A stretch of DNA of 64,000 bases, taken from Leptospira mtsangambouensis. Lineage in GTDB: Bacteria > Spirochaetota > Leptospiria > Leptospirales > Leptospiraceae. Where the stretch lies: the NCBI RefSeq assembly GCF_004770475.1, contig NZ_RQHK01000017.1:62001-126000 (forward strand), given 5' to 3'. Of the stretch, positions 8,846 to 19,003 are shown one piece after another. A program made the position numbers and the translations under genes. The notes beneath the pieces were generated by a model that was given only the letters and a program-made list of their open reading frames with translations, had not been told where the DNA came from and made no database searches. Numbering within the stretch: the stretch's first letter is position 1; every line of letters starts with the position of its first letter.

Positions 8846-9607
8846 CTAGTTTTGGTTCCATGCAATTACTTTTACACCGGGAGAATAATGGTATAAAGAA
8901 GGATGATTGAAGTCTAGGTAGTCATTAAACTTCTGATACTTTATTTCTAAATTTTTTAAATCGCAATGATATAATTCCCAAGGTTTATGATGAACCTCTA
9001 ATGGATTTGGATTTTCAGAATTATCTTTGTACAAACAATATCTTTCCGTTAACCATAAATAGATCCCTTTCAAATTTTCATTTTTCTTTCCAATGGTAAA
9101 ATCAATTTTTATTTGGCTTCGTTTCCCATTCAAATAGCAAAAGTTAGGTGACCTTTCTATTTTAGAATGTTCATAAGGCAAACCTGATAAAAGTTTTGCC
9201 AAAACTGTCGGAATTAATTTTTCTGCTTCAATACTTAAAAAATAGACACCTGGTTTGTTTTTATGTTTTACATATGTTCGTAAATTCACTTCATGAAAAT
9301 TGGAAAAATACCGAATAGGAAACGAATTTCTAATATGAATTTGATTCATTGTAAAAGCCACAACGGAAACGAAGTAAGATCCTTCAAAAGAATCCAATTC
9401 TAAAAAATCGGGAACCAATTTCCTCAAATCTTTCTCTTGAATTTGGTAATGTAAAAATAGAACATCATTCCATTCCTGATACCAAAACCAATTCCTATTT
9501 GGCATTTCCCAAGGCCTGTGTTTTTTGTATGATATGATATCTTTGATTTCTTCTTTCATTGGTTTATCCGCAAAGTTCGATTGAGCTACATGATATAATT
9601 TGTTCAT
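8846..9607 (-). CDS. DUF2071 (YqjF-like) family protein
   Basis: I take the ATG at 9607 (MNKLYHVAQ), 253 residues; a shorter start is the ATG at 9559. Family hallmarks are WFWYQEWNDVLFLHYQI near the start (the W-x-x-L-x-F-x-H phrase), the strand YFVSVVAFTM, and FHEVNLRTYVKHKNKPGVYFLS (NxRTYV..G..GVYF). The structural fold resembles acetoacetate decarboxylase-like proteins, but the function is not established. The longer ORF up to 9724 overlaps the divergent gene and is unlikely. Confidence 0.8.
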   Translation of the reverse strand: MNKLYHVAQSNFADKPMKEEIKDIISYKKHRPWEMPNRNWFWYQEWNDVLFLHYQIQEKDLRKLVPDFLELDSFEGSYFVSVVAFTMNQIHIRNSFPIRYFSNFHEVNLRTYVKHKNKPGVYFLSIEAEKLIPTVLAKLLSGLPYEHSKIERSPNFCYLNGKRSQIKIDFTIGKKNENLKGIYLWLTERYCLYKDNSENPNPLEVHHKPWELYHCDLKNLEIKYQKFNDYLDFNHPSLYHYSPGVKVIAWNQN

Positions 9608-9664
9608 CTTTATTTGGCAATAAGAGAAAGCACAAAAATGCACTCTCCTCCCGTCTAACCTCCA

Positions 9665-10291
9665 ATGTTTCCCGAAAGACCTGTTTGGATTTGGAAGGGT
9701 GATCCACAATTTGCCTTGTTGCAACTGGTCCTTCTTGTTCTTTTCTTTTATCTAAGCTTTCGGGCCAGTGCTTACCTTACACATAGAATGGAACTGATCC
9801 GTATGCACAGCAAACGACTCGATCGGTTGGCATTTCGAGCAGGTTGCAACAGGGAGGAAAGAAACCTCCTCCAATCCTTCTACTCCCAACTAGATCGCCG
9901 CCATCGTGTTTTACTGGCACACAACCACGCAAAAGAATACCTCCGCCAACATTTGCTTCAATATATATCTTCTTTGGAAACAAATGATTTTCCCAGTTTC
10001 CTTTCTTTGGTCGCAAAATTCCTAGGAACGGCAAACGACCCAAGACCAATTTTTGGCCTTCCTGAATTTGCCATCGTACAATCTGGGCAAAGGACTTATT
10101 TCGCACAAGTGGTTGATCCAGGCCTCGGAGAAGTCCGACTGAAATTGGGAGTCCAAGGAGCAAACCTTCCCAAGGTGGCAAACGTGAAGGTCACTGTTTT
10201 TCGAAACCCCAAAGGACTCCAAACCATTCAGGGAGAGGCCCGGTGGGAGCAACCGGCCTCACTTTATTTCCTTCCGACCCACTCGCATTGA
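9665..10291 (+). CDS. Membrane-anchored protein of unknown function
   Basis: 208 residues with one N-terminal membrane helix (about residues 17-38), then a basic coiled-coil-like part (HSKRLDRLAFRAGCNREERNLLQSF) and a C-terminal beta-rich domain (GQRTYFAQVVDPGLGEVRLKLG). The build recalls small PilZ-like or anchored sensor proteins, but I cannot assign a family. It lies 66 bp before mreC on the same strand, so it may belong with the elongation operon. Confidence 0.65.
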   Translation: MFPERPVWIWKGDPQFALLQLVLLVLFFYLSFRASAYLTHRMELIRMHSKRLDRLAFRAGCNREERNLLQSFYSQLDRRHRVLLAHNHAKEYLRQHLLQYISSLETNDFPSFLSLVAKFLGTANDPRPIFGLPEFAIVQSGQRTYFAQVVDPGLGEVRLKLGVQGANLPKVANVKVTVFRNPKGLQTIQGEARWEQPASLYFLPTHSH

Positions 10292-10357
10292 AAAATTGAC
10301 CAAATTCGATTCGCGCTTGAAAGATTCTTTCGAATAAAATTAATGTGACATAAGTCC

Positions 10358-11539
10358 ATGAAGTGGAATCGCATCAACCAAAATGACGAATTGTTTTCCC
10401 TACTCTTCGTATTCCTGTTTTCCTTTACTTCCCTAATTTGGAACGGCAACTTCATGGTAAGAGGGATTGCCAGCTTTCAGGGTGTAGGCGACTTTTTTTC
10501 TGGGTCCTTTGATTCCTTTGGATCTTTGATCAAAAGTAGTTATAACAAACTCGAGTCTTTTGAGCGGGTCAGAGAAGAGCGCGATTCTTGTTTGAACGTC
10601 ATGGAAGAATACCGCCAACTTTCCAAAGATGTAGAAAGATTGAAGGCAGAAAATGCCATTCTCAGACAAGAGTTAAACTTTCCTCTTCATTTAGATTACC
10701 CTTCCGTAAGAGCAGAAGTACTGAGTGTTCGTTTGAATGCTATTTATAGAACCATCATCATCAACAAAGGATCGGAAGAAGGAATCAAACCGTATATGCC
10801 TGTTGTGGCTCGTTCCCTCGACGAAAAAGGGAAATTCACAGAAGCCCTCGTTGGTAAAATCATAGCCGTTTCCAAAGGATCTGCGGTCATCCAACCCATC
10901 ATCAATTCCAATTTTTCTATGGGAGTTGCCATTCCAGGAACCAACCTTTGGGCATCACTTAACGGAAACAGTGGTCGCGGAACAGATGTTTTGTTAGACT
11001 ATATTGATTCCGGAATTGTGATCGATCCAAAAGCCATCGGCAATTTCCCTATGGGTCCTAACCCTCCACCTACTTCAGCAGGTACAATGTTTACGGAAGG
11101 ATTTAGTAAAATTGGTAAGGCTGTGTTTAGTTCCGGCGGATCAGGAGTTTTCCCACCAGGAATTCCAGTAGGAACCATCATCGAAGAAGGACCAAGGAAT
11201 GGATCCTTTAAAACTGCCATCTTACGTCCGTTTGTTGAGTTTGATAAACTTTTACATGTGATTGTTTTGAAAAAACAACCTGAAAAATGGAGAGAAGAGT
11301 GGCCGGCGGAAAAAACAATTCAAATTGACGGTCCTTATTTCGGTGAAATCGATTTTCCAAAAGAAAAAGATTATAATAAAAAAGGAAAAGAACCAGAAAA
11401 AAGACAAGGTAACTTTCCTTCTACTTTCGGAACTCCCCAATACACAAAACCATCTGTGAATGCAACTGTACCTGATTCTACTCCTACTACCCCATCCACT
11501 CCTTCCACACAAGAAGGCCCTAAGGAGGTGGCACCATGA
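10358..11539 (+). CDS. mreC: Rod shape-determining protein MreC
   Basis: 393 residues: a short cytoplasmic start, one membrane helix (about 14-35), a coiled coil ([22 protein letters not shown]), then the MreC beta-barrel domain with [27 protein letters not shown] and MPVVARS...[18 protein letters not shown]. The C-terminal tail of about 70 residues is Pro/Thr/Lys-rich and is longer than in most MreC. MreC is the periplasmic scaffold of the elongasome, contacting MreD and PBP2. It heads the operon mreC-mreD-mrdA-rodA with stop/start overlaps. mreB is not in the window. Confidence 0.95.
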   Translation: MKWNRINQNDELFSLLFVFLFSFTSLIWNGNFMVRGIASFQGVGDFFSGSFDSFGSLIKSSYNKLESFERVREERDSCLNVMEEYRQLSKDVERLKAENAILRQELNFPLHLDYPSVRAEVLSVRLNAIYRTIIINKGSEEGIKPYMPVVARSLDEKGKFTEALVGKIIAVSKGSAVIQPIINSNFSMGVAIPGTNLWASLNGNSGRGTDVLLDYIDSGIVIDPKAIGNFPMGPNPPPTSAGTMFTEGFSKIGKAVFSSGGSGVFPPGIPVGTIIEEGPRNGSFKTAILRPFVEFDKLLHVIVLKKQPEKWREEWPAEKTIQIDGPYFGEIDFPKEKDYNKKGKEPEKRQGNFPSTFGTPQYTKPSVNATVPDSTPTTPSTPSTQEGPKEVAP

Positions 11540-12051
11540 TTTTAGATAAACTATTTATCATCATAGGATTATTACTCTCCCACTTCCTCAACGGATCGAA
11601 TGTGTTTGAATTAGGAAATGCCATTCGACCAGACTTTATGGTCATCTTCGTTGTCTTTTTTGCATTAAGGAAAGGACCACTTTATGGACTATGGTTAGGA
11701 TTTTTTGGAGGGCTTCTCACCGATACATCGCTAGGTGGTGAAATCGGCGGAGACAATATTGTTTATTACAAAATTGGACTCCATTCTTTTTCTTATGCCA
11801 TCATTGGTTACATTGTTGGAAAAGTAATGAGAAGTTCCTATACAGAGAACTATATTTCAATTACGATTTATATTCTAGGATTTACTTTAGTTTCAAGACT
11901 CATTACATATCTTTTGTTTTTGATGTTCTTTCACTCGAACCAAAGTTATTCCTTTTTGTATGTTTCATTGTACAATGCATTCATTGGACCAGCACTATTC
12001 TTTTTATTTTCTTGGGCTTTCCGATTGGATGCAGACGAGGTTAGGCAATGA
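11536..12051 (+). CDS. mreD: Rod shape-determining protein MreD
   Basis: 171 residues with five or so membrane helices, the usual MreD size. The phrase [35 protein letters not shown] is the typical helix-2/3 region (PD-x-x-x-x...R-x-G-x-x-x-G-x-x-x-G-L-x-x-D). It starts with an ATGA overlap with mreC and ends with an ATGA overlap with mrdA, so expression is coupled. An integral inner-membrane partner of MreC and PBP2. Confidence 0.95.
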   Translation: MILDKLFIIIGLLLSHFLNGSNVFELGNAIRPDFMVIFVVFFALRKGPLYGLWLGFFGGLLTDTSLGGEIGGDNIVYYKIGLHSFSYAIIGYIVGKVMRSSYTENYISITIYILGFTLVSRLITYLLFLMFFHSNQSYSFLYVSLYNAFIGPALFFLFSWAFRLDADEVRQ

Positions 12052-13985
12052 GCCAATCGGCATCTGAATTTCGTTTAGAAACAAGTTTCCGCAAACGGCT
12101 GTATTTTTTTACGGGGATGGTTGTGTTCACACTCACCGCTTACATCCTTCAATTGTTTAATCTACAAATTGTCCAAGGAAGCGAAAACTCATTAAAGGCC
12201 GAACGTTTTGTCCGAAGAAGTGAGTCCATTCCCGCTGACCGTGGAAATATTTTTGATAGAAACTTTCTCACGCCAGAAACAAGCCAACCATTGGTTTCCA
12301 ATTCTGCCTCTCTAGATGTAATCCTTAATACAAGTTTACTCAAAAACGATCCAAGAAAAGTAAAAGATTTTATTTACAAATTCTGCGAAGCGCTTTCCAT
12401 CCCCATTGTTTATTACGAAAAAGAACTCCAAGACTCGCGGATGATCAAAAAAATTCGTTCACGCGAACCTTTTGTACTTTTAGAGGGAATTTCACGGGAA
12501 CAACAAGAACGAATCCTTGTCCTCGATAACATAAACAAATATGTGTATTTGGTTTCTTCACCTGCACGTGTGTATCATATGGGTCCTGCCCTTTCCCATG
12601 TGACAGGTTATGTGGGGAAACCAACAACCAGCGATTTACAAGAAAAAGAAATCAAAACCTACCAACTCATTGGAAAAGGTGGGATCGAATCCCTATACGA
12701 TACAACCTTACGTGGCCAAGATGGATTTAGAATCCAAAAAAGAAACACGGAAGGAAATATTGAAGAAGAACGTGTCATTGAACATTCTGTCCCTGGTAAT
12801 AATTTAATTTTAACCATTGACCGTGATATGCAAATTGCCGCCTATCGTGCGTTAAAAGGTGTTCGTGGAACGGTTCTTGCCATCAAAGCAACCACAGGTG
12901 AAGTGTTAGCAATGGCATCCAATCCATCTTATGATCCCAATATCCTTTCCGGAAAAAATAAATTGGATCGTTCCAACCATTTCACTCGCGTGACGAACAA
13001 TGGTGGTTTTTTAAATTTAGCCATTCAATCTAGGTTCCCACCAGCTTCAACTTTCAAAACGTTAGTGGGTCTTGCGGCTATGGAAAGCGAACATAAAATC
13101 AATTATGATCCAAAACAAACATTTTCCTGCCCTGCAAGTTTCACTCTCAAGTCAACCTTCAAAGGTGTTCCTGACCAAGTGTTTTACAACTGGGATAAAA
13201 AAAATCACGGCGAACTCAATTTAGCACAAGCATTAGAAAAATCTAACTCAGTATACTTTTATCAGTTAGGTTACAAATTAGGAGCGGAACCGATTCTCGC
13301 CTATTCACGGTTATTTGGTCTAGACAAAAAAACAGGTATTGACCTTCCAGGGGAAGCAACAGGATTCATTCCAAGTTCTGATTGGAAAAAAAGAACTTAT
13401 GGAAACAAGTGGTTCGATGGTGATACGGTCAACCTTTCCATTGGGCAGGGTTTTATTTCTGTAACTCCGATTGAGATGGCACTTTTTTATATGGCTGTTG
13501 TTAACAACGGAAAAATCTATAAACCTTATGTTGTTTCAGAGATTAGGAGCCCTCTCGATAATTCTTTGATCCAAAAAACGGAACCAACCATACTCAGAGA
13601 CATCCCTCTAAAAAAATCCACTGTCGAAGCACTGAAAGAAGGATTGTATTTGGTTGGTTATTCAGGTACTGCATCTGGTGTTCTCAACTCACCAACACTT
13701 CCAGAAATTGCAGGAAAAACGGGAACGGCACAAACAAGAAGAAGAGGAGCTTCCTCATCTAACCATGCTTGGTTCATTGGATATGCTCCAGTGAATGCGC
13801 CACCCGAAAAACAAATATTAGTTGCTGCCTTCGTAGAATATGGTGTGGGTGGTGCGGCCTCTGCGGCTCCAGCAGCTCGTGAAGTATTCAAAGCGGCTTT
13901 CCCACCAGGTTCTTTCCCAAGAACAGATAGGTCCCGTGCCAAATCAATGGAAGAAGAAGCACCGGTAGAACAAGAGGCATTTTAA
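12048..13985 (+). CDS. mrdA: Penicillin-binding protein 2 (elongation transpeptidase)
   Basis: 645 residues: a single N-terminal membrane anchor (about 18-40), the dimerisation domain with [21 protein letters not shown] sequence, and the transpeptidase domain with active-site STFK in [15 protein letters not shown] (SxN) in [11 protein letters not shown] and KTGTAQ. It cross-links peptidoglycan during lateral growth and is inhibited by beta-lactams such as mecillinam in this class. Operon position between mreD and rodA confirms the PBP2 rather than FtsI assignment. Confidence 0.95.
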   Translation: MSQSASEFRLETSFRKRLYFFTGMVVFTLTAYILQLFNLQIVQGSENSLKAERFVRRSESIPADRGNIFDRNFLTPETSQPLVSNSASLDVILNTSLLKNDPRKVKDFIYKFCEALSIPIVYYEKELQDSRMIKKIRSREPFVLLEGISREQQERILVLDNINKYVYLVSSPARVYHMGPALSHVTGYVGKPTTSDLQEKEIKTYQLIGKGGIESLYDTTLRGQDGFRIQKRNTEGNIEEERVIEHSVPGNNLILTIDRDMQIAAYRALKGVRGTVLAIKATTGEVLAMASNPSYDPNILSGKNKLDRSNHFTRVTNNGGFLNLAIQSRFPPASTFKTLVGLAAMESEHKINYDPKQTFSCPASFTLKSTFKGVPDQVFYNWDKKNHGELNLAQALEKSNSVYFYQLGYKLGAEPILAYSRLFGLDKKTGIDLPGEATGFIPSSDWKKRTYGNKWFDGDTVNLSIGQGFISVTPIEMALFYMAVVNNGKIYKPYVVSEIRSPLDNSLIQKTEPTILRDIPLKKSTVEALKEGLYLVGYSGTASGVLNSPTLPEIAGKTGTAQTRRRGASSSNHAWFIGYAPVNAPPEKQILVAAFVEYGVGGAASAAPAAREVFKAAFPPGSFPRTDRSRAKSMEEEAPVEQEAF

Positions 13986-15499
13986 TGGCAGATCGTAATA
14001 CAGAAAAACTAGATTTTTTTCTTATCTTCTCTGTTGTCCTTGTGGCAATGGCAGGAGTTCTTACCCTATACACACAAGAAGCAAACACTGCGGATGGACT
14101 TGGGCGCTGGTACAAACAGTTTACCTTCGTGTTTGTGGGACTCATCTCCATGTGGTTTATGTCAAGGATCAATTACCAGTTGATTGGTTCTTATGCACTC
14201 TTTATCTATATCTTCTCAATTGTTTTACTTGTGCTTACTTTAATTCCTGGAATTGGATACCTTCCTTCTGGTCGTGGTGCACGTTCTTGGTTAAAACTAG
14301 GACCCATCACTCTCCAAGCCTCCGAGTTTTCAAAACTAGCAACCGTAATCCTTCTTGGCCAGTATTTGGTATTAAAAGAAAAAGAAATGCACAAAATCAC
14401 GGTGCTTATCATTCCATTTATCATTTGTTTGGTGCCGATGCTTTTTATCATTCTGCAGCCAGACTTTGGAACAGCAGTTTCATTTTTACCAATGTTGTTT
14501 ACAATGTTATACTTAGGTGGGGCCGACATTTTACACGTTGGATCCTTACTTACATTTGGTGGAATTTCACTGATGGTTCCCATGTACCTTGCGTACTCAC
14601 AACTAACACTCATCCAACCACTCATTGATTTACTTCGTAAAGATAACAAAGTGGAACTTGTCTCCATCGTAAACCAACTCCAAGGTAAAATTTGGTTAAT
14701 TTTAGATGGGAAAAAAGTATCTGGACTCACTTTGCCTGGAATTGAGAACCCAAAAAATTTGCAGATGATCCGGGAAGCCGCAGAAATTGTCAAAGATGAA
14801 TATGCGAGTGTCGGATATAAGATTTTATCAAACGAAGCGTTTATGTTTGGCCTGGGTGGGACACTGGCTCTCATTAGTCTTGTGATGATTTTTATCCGGA
14901 TTGCTCGTGGTTCCAAACACTTAAGAAACTACTACATCACCATTGGAATTTTAGGACTCTCCATCCTTTCTGCTATTGCCGTTCACAAATCCATTCCTTT
15001 CCGAGAAAACCAGGTCATCCGTCTCACTGCCTTTCTCAATCCTGACCAGTTCAAACAGGGTGCAGGTTACCAACTTCGAGCTTCCAAACCCGCTGTTGGC
15101 TCAGGAAAGGTTTTTGGAAAAGGGTTATTTCATGGAGAGATGACCGAAGGGCGCGTTCCCCATGTTCCCGAATCGGGAACAGATTTTATCTTTGCTTCTT
15201 GGGCAGAACAAACTGGATTTTTTGGAAGTGTTCTTCTTCTATTTTTCCTTATGTCCATCCCACTCAGAGGACTCCAAATTAGTTTTGAAAGTAAAGACAG
15301 GTTCGGATCCCTTCTTGCCGCCGGGATTGTAGCCATGATCTTTTTTCATATTGCCATTAACGTGGGAATTGTAATTGGACTTCTCCCCGTAACAGGTGTT
15401 CCACTCACGTTTATGAGTTATGGTGGGTCGCATTTGGTGATGGCAATGACGGCCGTTGGAATTATTTTATCCATAAAAAAACGTAAGTTTGCAAACTAA
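13985..15499 (+). CDS. rodA: SEDS glycosyltransferase RodA, with a large internal insertion
   Basis: 504 residues, longer than typical RodA (roughly 370-430). SEDS signatures are present: [41 protein letters not shown], and near the end [22 protein letters not shown] and [16 protein letters not shown]. The extra length is a mostly hydrophilic stretch at about residues 210-330, between a membrane helix and the conserved extracytoplasmic loop, containing [18 protein letters not shown]. RodA polymerises glycan strands with PBP2. Its start overlaps the mrdA stop (TAATG). Confidence 0.95.
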   Translation: MADRNTEKLDFFLIFSVVLVAMAGVLTLYTQEANTADGLGRWYKQFTFVFVGLISMWFMSRINYQLIGSYALFIYIFSIVLLVLTLIPGIGYLPSGRGARSWLKLGPITLQASEFSKLATVILLGQYLVLKEKEMHKITVLIIPFIICLVPMLFIILQPDFGTAVSFLPMLFTMLYLGGADILHVGSLLTFGGISLMVPMYLAYSQLTLIQPLIDLLRKDNKVELVSIVNQLQGKIWLILDGKKVSGLTLPGIENPKNLQMIREAAEIVKDEYASVGYKILSNEAFMFGLGGTLALISLVMIFIRIARGSKHLRNYYITIGILGLSILSAIAVHKSIPFRENQVIRLTAFLNPDQFKQGAGYQLRASKPAVGSGKVFGKGLFHGEMTEGRVPHVPESGTDFIFASWAEQTGFFGSVLLLFFLMSIPLRGLQISFESKDRFGSLLAAGIVAMIFFHIAINVGIVIGLLPVTGVPLTFMSYGGSHLVMAMTAVGIILSIKKRKFAN

Positions 15500-15507
15500 G
15501 ATCCACC

Positions 15508-16272
15508 ATGAAACCAACCAAAAAAGTATTGGGGGCAGAAGAGTTCTTTCAGACCAAAATCAAATTAGAAAATGAATTGATTCGTCTGGAAGAACTGGAG
15601 AGAGATTCAAAAACTCACATTACTTCCATGATTGAACTTTCGGAACAACTGATCCAACTTTCAGAATCCAACGAATCTCCATACTTTTTACAAAGAAGCA
15701 AACGCCTAAACACTGAAATTCATAAGTTCAAAATCAAAAATGAATACAAACAAAAGGAATTTGATTCACTTTTCCATATCTTAGAAAAAATCAAATCAGA
15801 AGATAAAATTGAATTTTTGGATTCGGCTTTAAAAAATCGAATCAATCGCATTGCAGTTAACCTTACTGAAAAAAAACAGAATCCATCTTCACAACAGAAA
15901 CTCAGTGGGAAATTAGTTTTTATTTGTTATGTGTTAGAAGGTGTGAATTTTTTAATTCCTAAAAAAACATATCGAATCCTCCGTGATATTCCCGCTTTCA
16001 AAAAACAGTTACGTATTAGAGAAAAATTAATTCCTCTGTTTCCTGGGCCTGGATTTGTTTTAATGGAAGAAGGTGAAAAAAAACAAAAGAATGTACTTCT
16101 GATAAAGGACTCATCAAAAAAGGAACATGGGTTTTATTTTGACGAACTAAAAGAAGATTGGGCGGTCTCAAAAACTTCTTTGGAAGGATTGTTGGAAAAA
16201 GATTCTACCAACGGACAAATTTTAGGAAAAATCAAACGAAAAGGAAAATTATACCACTTAGTTAAAATCTAA
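15508..16272 (+). CDS. Coiled-coil protein following rodA
   Basis: 254 residues, no signal or membrane helix. Residues about 15-115 form a Lys/Glu-rich coiled coil. The C-terminal half (from LSGKLVFICYVLEGVNFLIP) is beta-rich and faintly resembles a CheW/SH3-like domain, with ...LIPLFPGPGFVLMEEGEKK... and repeated strands; this resemblance is weak. It begins 8 bp after rodA and is likely the last gene of the elongation operon. It overlaps ribF tail-to-tail by 15 bp. Function unknown. Confidence 0.65.
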   Translation: MKPTKKVLGAEEFFQTKIKLENELIRLEELERDSKTHITSMIELSEQLIQLSESNESPYFLQRSKRLNTEIHKFKIKNEYKQKEFDSLFHILEKIKSEDKIEFLDSALKNRINRIAVNLTEKKQNPSSQQKLSGKLVFICYVLEGVNFLIPKKTYRILRDIPAFKKQLRIREKLIPLFPGPGFVLMEEGEKKQKNVLLIKDSSKKEHGFYFDELKEDWAVSKTSLEGLLEKDSTNGQILGKIKRKGKLYHLVKI

Positions 16273-17190
16273 GATACGGATACTCTCTTCTTTATCTTTT
16301 GTTAGTTGGTTTTTTAATTCTTCCAAACCACTAAATTTTTTTTCATCTCTAATTTTATGAACAATTTCTAATTCTATTTCTTTTCCGTACAAATTGCCAT
16401 CAAAATCGAAAACATTCACTTCCACATGAAGACCTAACCCATCGAAGGTGGGATTGTGTCCGATGTTAACCATACCTTTGTGGTCATGGCCATCAAATTT
16501 TGCAAAACAAGCATAAACGCCGATGGCAGGTAACAACTTATCTTCTGGAACTTTGATATTGGCTGTGGGAAATCCAATTGTCCTTCCTCGTTTGGCACCT
16601 TCAAACACGACGCCTGTTATATGATAATTTCTTCCGAGAAGAATTTTTGCCTCTTCCATTTCTCCTTTTTCCAAAAAACCACGGATCAGTGAAGATGAAA
16701 TTTTACTTTCCTTTTTTAGAACCGCTTCCTTTAATTCGACCGCATAACCGTATTTAGTTTTATTTGAATCGAGAAGTGTAAAATCACCACGGCGTTCTGC
16801 TCCAAAAAAATGATTATAACCAATTACGATATGTTTTGCATTCAAAGTTTGGATCATGATCTTTTCCAAAAAAACTTCTGCAGACATTTTTGAAAGTTCC
16901 AAAGTAAAATCTAAAACAACCAAATAGTCGATTCCAAACCCGCGAATGAGTTCTTCTTTTTCTGATTCGGAAGAGAGATATTTGAAATTTGGTTTTTTCC
17001 CAAGAACCACAGATGGATTGGGAAAGTAAGTAACCACCACAGAAGGTAGGCCTAAATCCTTAGCCTTCTCCACAGTTCGCAAAAGTAAAGTCTGGTGGCC
17101 CACATGGATTCCATCAAAGTTGCCGAGTGTCAAGGAAGAGCCGTTTTGAAACTCGTTTTGGATCGATTCTAAAGAGCGAATAATTTTCAA
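16258..17190 (-). CDS. ribF: Bifunctional riboflavin kinase / FAD synthetase RibF
   Basis: 310 residues, normal for RibF. The N-terminal FAD synthetase (nucleotidyltransferase) domain has LTLGNFDGIHVGHQTLL and VIGYNHFFGAERRGDFTLL. The C-terminal flavokinase domain has GAKRGRTIGFPTANI and GVYACFAKFDG...GMVNIGHNPTFDG plus EVNVFDFDGNLYGKEIEL. It makes FMN and FAD from riboflavin in the cytoplasm. Convergent with the coiled-coil gene, and it shares no operon here. Confidence 0.97.
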   Translation of the reverse strand: MKIIRSLESIQNEFQNGSSLTLGNFDGIHVGHQTLLLRTVEKAKDLGLPSVVVTYFPNPSVVLGKKPNFKYLSSESEKEELIRGFGIDYLVVLDFTLELSKMSAEVFLEKIMIQTLNAKHIVIGYNHFFGAERRGDFTLLDSNKTKYGYAVELKEAVLKKESKISSSLIRGFLEKGEMEEAKILLGRNYHITGVVFEGAKRGRTIGFPTANIKVPEDKLLPAIGVYACFAKFDGHDHKGMVNIGHNPTFDGLGLHVEVNVFDFDGNLYGKEIELEIVHKIRDEKKFSGLEELKNQLTKDKEESIRILDFN

Positions 17191-17235
17191 GGGGGGACTT
17201 GTCTCGTAATCCGATACTTGTACTAGGTGCTTCCA

Positions 17236-17796
17236 TTGAAACTACGAATCCTTCTCCTTACGGCAATCTTTTTATCAACCTTGGTTTCGTTGTTCGCAAA
17301 AGACTTCCAAATTCCCAAACAAGAATTTGGTTTGGAAGAGGGTTTACTCCCAGAAGACATTTCTACCTACCCCGAACTCAAAACATGGGCGATTTACCAA
17401 TCCTATGAATTGGAACCAGATGCACCCTACTTAGGACTCCAGGATTATATCTGCCGGATGGTGCCAGAAACTGGCCTCCAATTCCTTTTAGAAAAAACGA
17501 TCCAATCCAAATCTACGGTTTATCTTTATTTGGACATAACTCGTTACAGACCGTTAAAAGGTTCCAAATTCAAACCGAAAAAATTAAACATTCTTGTGAA
17601 TGGAAGGCCCAAACTTTCCATCTATGCGGACAAAAACCAAAGTTTTGTGAACCCTGTTGAAATTCCCCTCGAACCTTCCGAATACCCAGACGGAAAGATT
17701 TATGTCGACCTTGTGCCCAGTCACAATTCCTTAGGACGGTTTTGGGGAGTTTGGGATGCGTTTGTTTTGGAAAATCGGTTGGATGCGAAAGACTAA
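17236..17796 (+). CDS. Secreted protein of unknown function
   Basis: About 186 residues. No ATG fits; I choose the TTG at 17236 because AGGTG lies six bases before it and the protein then begins MKLRILLL, a good signal peptide ending SLFA/KD. A GTG at 17227 is the alternative. The mature part has a galactose-binding or beta-sandwich feel (TVYLYLDITRYRPL, KLNILVNGRPKLSIY) but no family recognised. Divergent from ribF, convergent with the STAS gene. Confidence 0.65.
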   Translation: MKLRILLLTAIFLSTLVSLFAKDFQIPKQEFGLEEGLLPEDISTYPELKTWAIYQSYELEPDAPYLGLQDYICRMVPETGLQFLLEKTIQSKSTVYLYLDITRYRPLKGSKFKPKKLNILVNGRPKLSIYADKNQSFVNPVEIPLEPSEYPDGKIYVDLVPSHNSLGRFWGVWDAFVLENRLDAKD

Positions 17797-17801
17797 AGCA
17801 A

Positions 17802-17822
17802 ATGCCTAAACGGCATATTTTT
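17802..17822 (+). terminator. Short hairpin terminator between convergent genes
   Basis: ATGCC (17802-17806), loop TAAAC, GGCAT (17812-17816), followed on the plus strand by ATTTTTC. The stem is only 5 bp, so efficiency is doubtful. The stop codon of the minus-strand STAS gene begins inside the hairpin. Confidence 0.4.
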
Positions 17823-18150
17823 CGCGGTATTCGTCTTCACCAATGGTTTGGAAGTAACTGGTAAGGCCAGCGACTTTAAAAACCTTCTCAATGGCCGGTT
17901 TCATATTGGCAATGGAGAACTTTCCTTTGAGTTCTTGGACATAATTCAGCTGTTTGATGAGCATTCCAATTCCAGAAGAGTCAATGTAATTGAGTTTCTC
18001 TAAATTGATGATTACGTGCAGATTTTCAGTGGGCTGAGTCGGAACATTGGTTTCCAGGAAGTTTTTAAAATCCAGGGAAGTGTAAATGTCCAAACTTCCA
18101 GAAATGCTGATCACGTAGGCGTCGGCATTTTTTTTTAGATTTATTTCCAT
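17806..18150 (-). CDS. STAS-domain anti-sigma factor antagonist
   Basis: 114 residues, the size of SpoIIAA/RsbV. Strand-helix pattern of the STAS fold and the signature NYIDSSGIGMLIKQL (Ser58/Ser59 at the phosphorylation site). Such proteins bind an anti-sigma kinase in the unphosphorylated state and are reactivated by PP2C phosphatases. No anti-sigma kinase is adjacent; a SpoIIE-type phosphatase is encoded at 55870. Single-gene unit by position. Confidence 0.92.
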   Translation of the reverse strand: MEINLKKNADAYVISISGSLDIYTSLDFKNFLETNVPTQPTENLHVIINLEKLNYIDSSGIGMLIKQLNYVQELKGKFSIANMKPAIEKVFKVAGLTSYFQTIGEDEYREKYAV

Positions 18151-18268
18151 GGGAGACCTACCGCAAGGCTCGGGTTTTTGCGTTTTTTATCAACCTTATT
18201 TTTAACAAATTAATGATTTCATTTCAAAAGTCGAAAATATATATAGAGTCTACTATCTGGGAGTTCGT

Positions 18269-18988
18269 ATGCGTATCTCGTTTGTCCTAATTTTATCCTT
18301 CCTACTCACCGTTGGCCTTTTTGCTGCGGATGAAAAAAATGAACCTGCTAGCCAAGCAGATTCCCAAAAGTTAAATCCGGATGGTAGTATTGCTCTCATT
18401 CCTTATAATGCAAAGCAACAACAGAAGATTGAACGAATTGGTAAAGAAGTGGATGATTATCATGCCGTGATCAATGAAAAGGTAAAGTTCCTGAGTTTCG
18501 AAAAGAAAATCAAGGACAGCAGATATGGCCAAGTCACAAACGCAAGGGAAATCCACCTTCCATTTGAACCTCGTTATGTTATGCATAGTCGCTTTGTTAT
18601 GAAACTGAAAGGTGGTGGTGGAGCCGAAGGCGGTGGATTCTCTCTAGATGAATTGTCCTTTTGGTCAAGAAAATCACTCACTGAAAAAGGCAAAGACCCA
18701 GTCACAACTTATCGTGAATTAAAAAATAATGCAAGCGGTGGAGTGAAAGGACTAACACTTTCAGTTCGTACTGTTACTAATGCAGATGACAATACATTAA
18801 GTTTTGAGTTAGAAAAAATCCAAAGCCCTTGGGAAAGATTGCGTTTGGCAACAGCCTATCGCGATAGACTCCGCGAAGTAGCAAGAACCATTGACAGATA
18901 CATCCAAGCAAAAGGTGGTTTGGAAACCAGAATGGTTTCTGAATCCGTTATGGAAATTTCTGTCAGCGGTGATTTCCAAGAACCATAG
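18269..18988 (+). CDS. Secreted protein of unknown function
   Basis: 239 residues with a clear signal peptide (MRISFVLILSFLLTVGLFA/ADE). The mature part has a Gly-rich turn (KLKGGGGAEGGGF) in the middle and a long amphipathic helix at the end (ERLRLATAYRDRLREVARTIDRYIQ). It is an exported protein that I do not assign to a family; Leptospira carries several periplasmic flagellar-sheath proteins of comparable size, and this could be one, but no sequence motif here proves it. RBS GGGAG in front of the ATG. Confidence 0.65.
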   Translation: MRISFVLILSFLLTVGLFAADEKNEPASQADSQKLNPDGSIALIPYNAKQQQKIERIGKEVDDYHAVINEKVKFLSFEKKIKDSRYGQVTNAREIHLPFEPRYVMHSRFVMKLKGGGGAEGGGFSLDELSFWSRKSLTEKGKDPVTTYRELKNNASGGVKGLTLSVRTVTNADDNTLSFELEKIQSPWERLRLATAYRDRLREVARTIDRYIQAKGGLETRMVSESVMEISVSGDFQEP

Positions 18989-19003
18989 TCCAATGAGGGT
19001 GGA

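Noticed and set aside
18269..18988. Flagellar-sheath or coiling protein (Fcp/FlaA type)
   Set aside because: Size and signal peptide fit, but I found no motif that separates it from other exported helical proteins, so I leave it unassigned.
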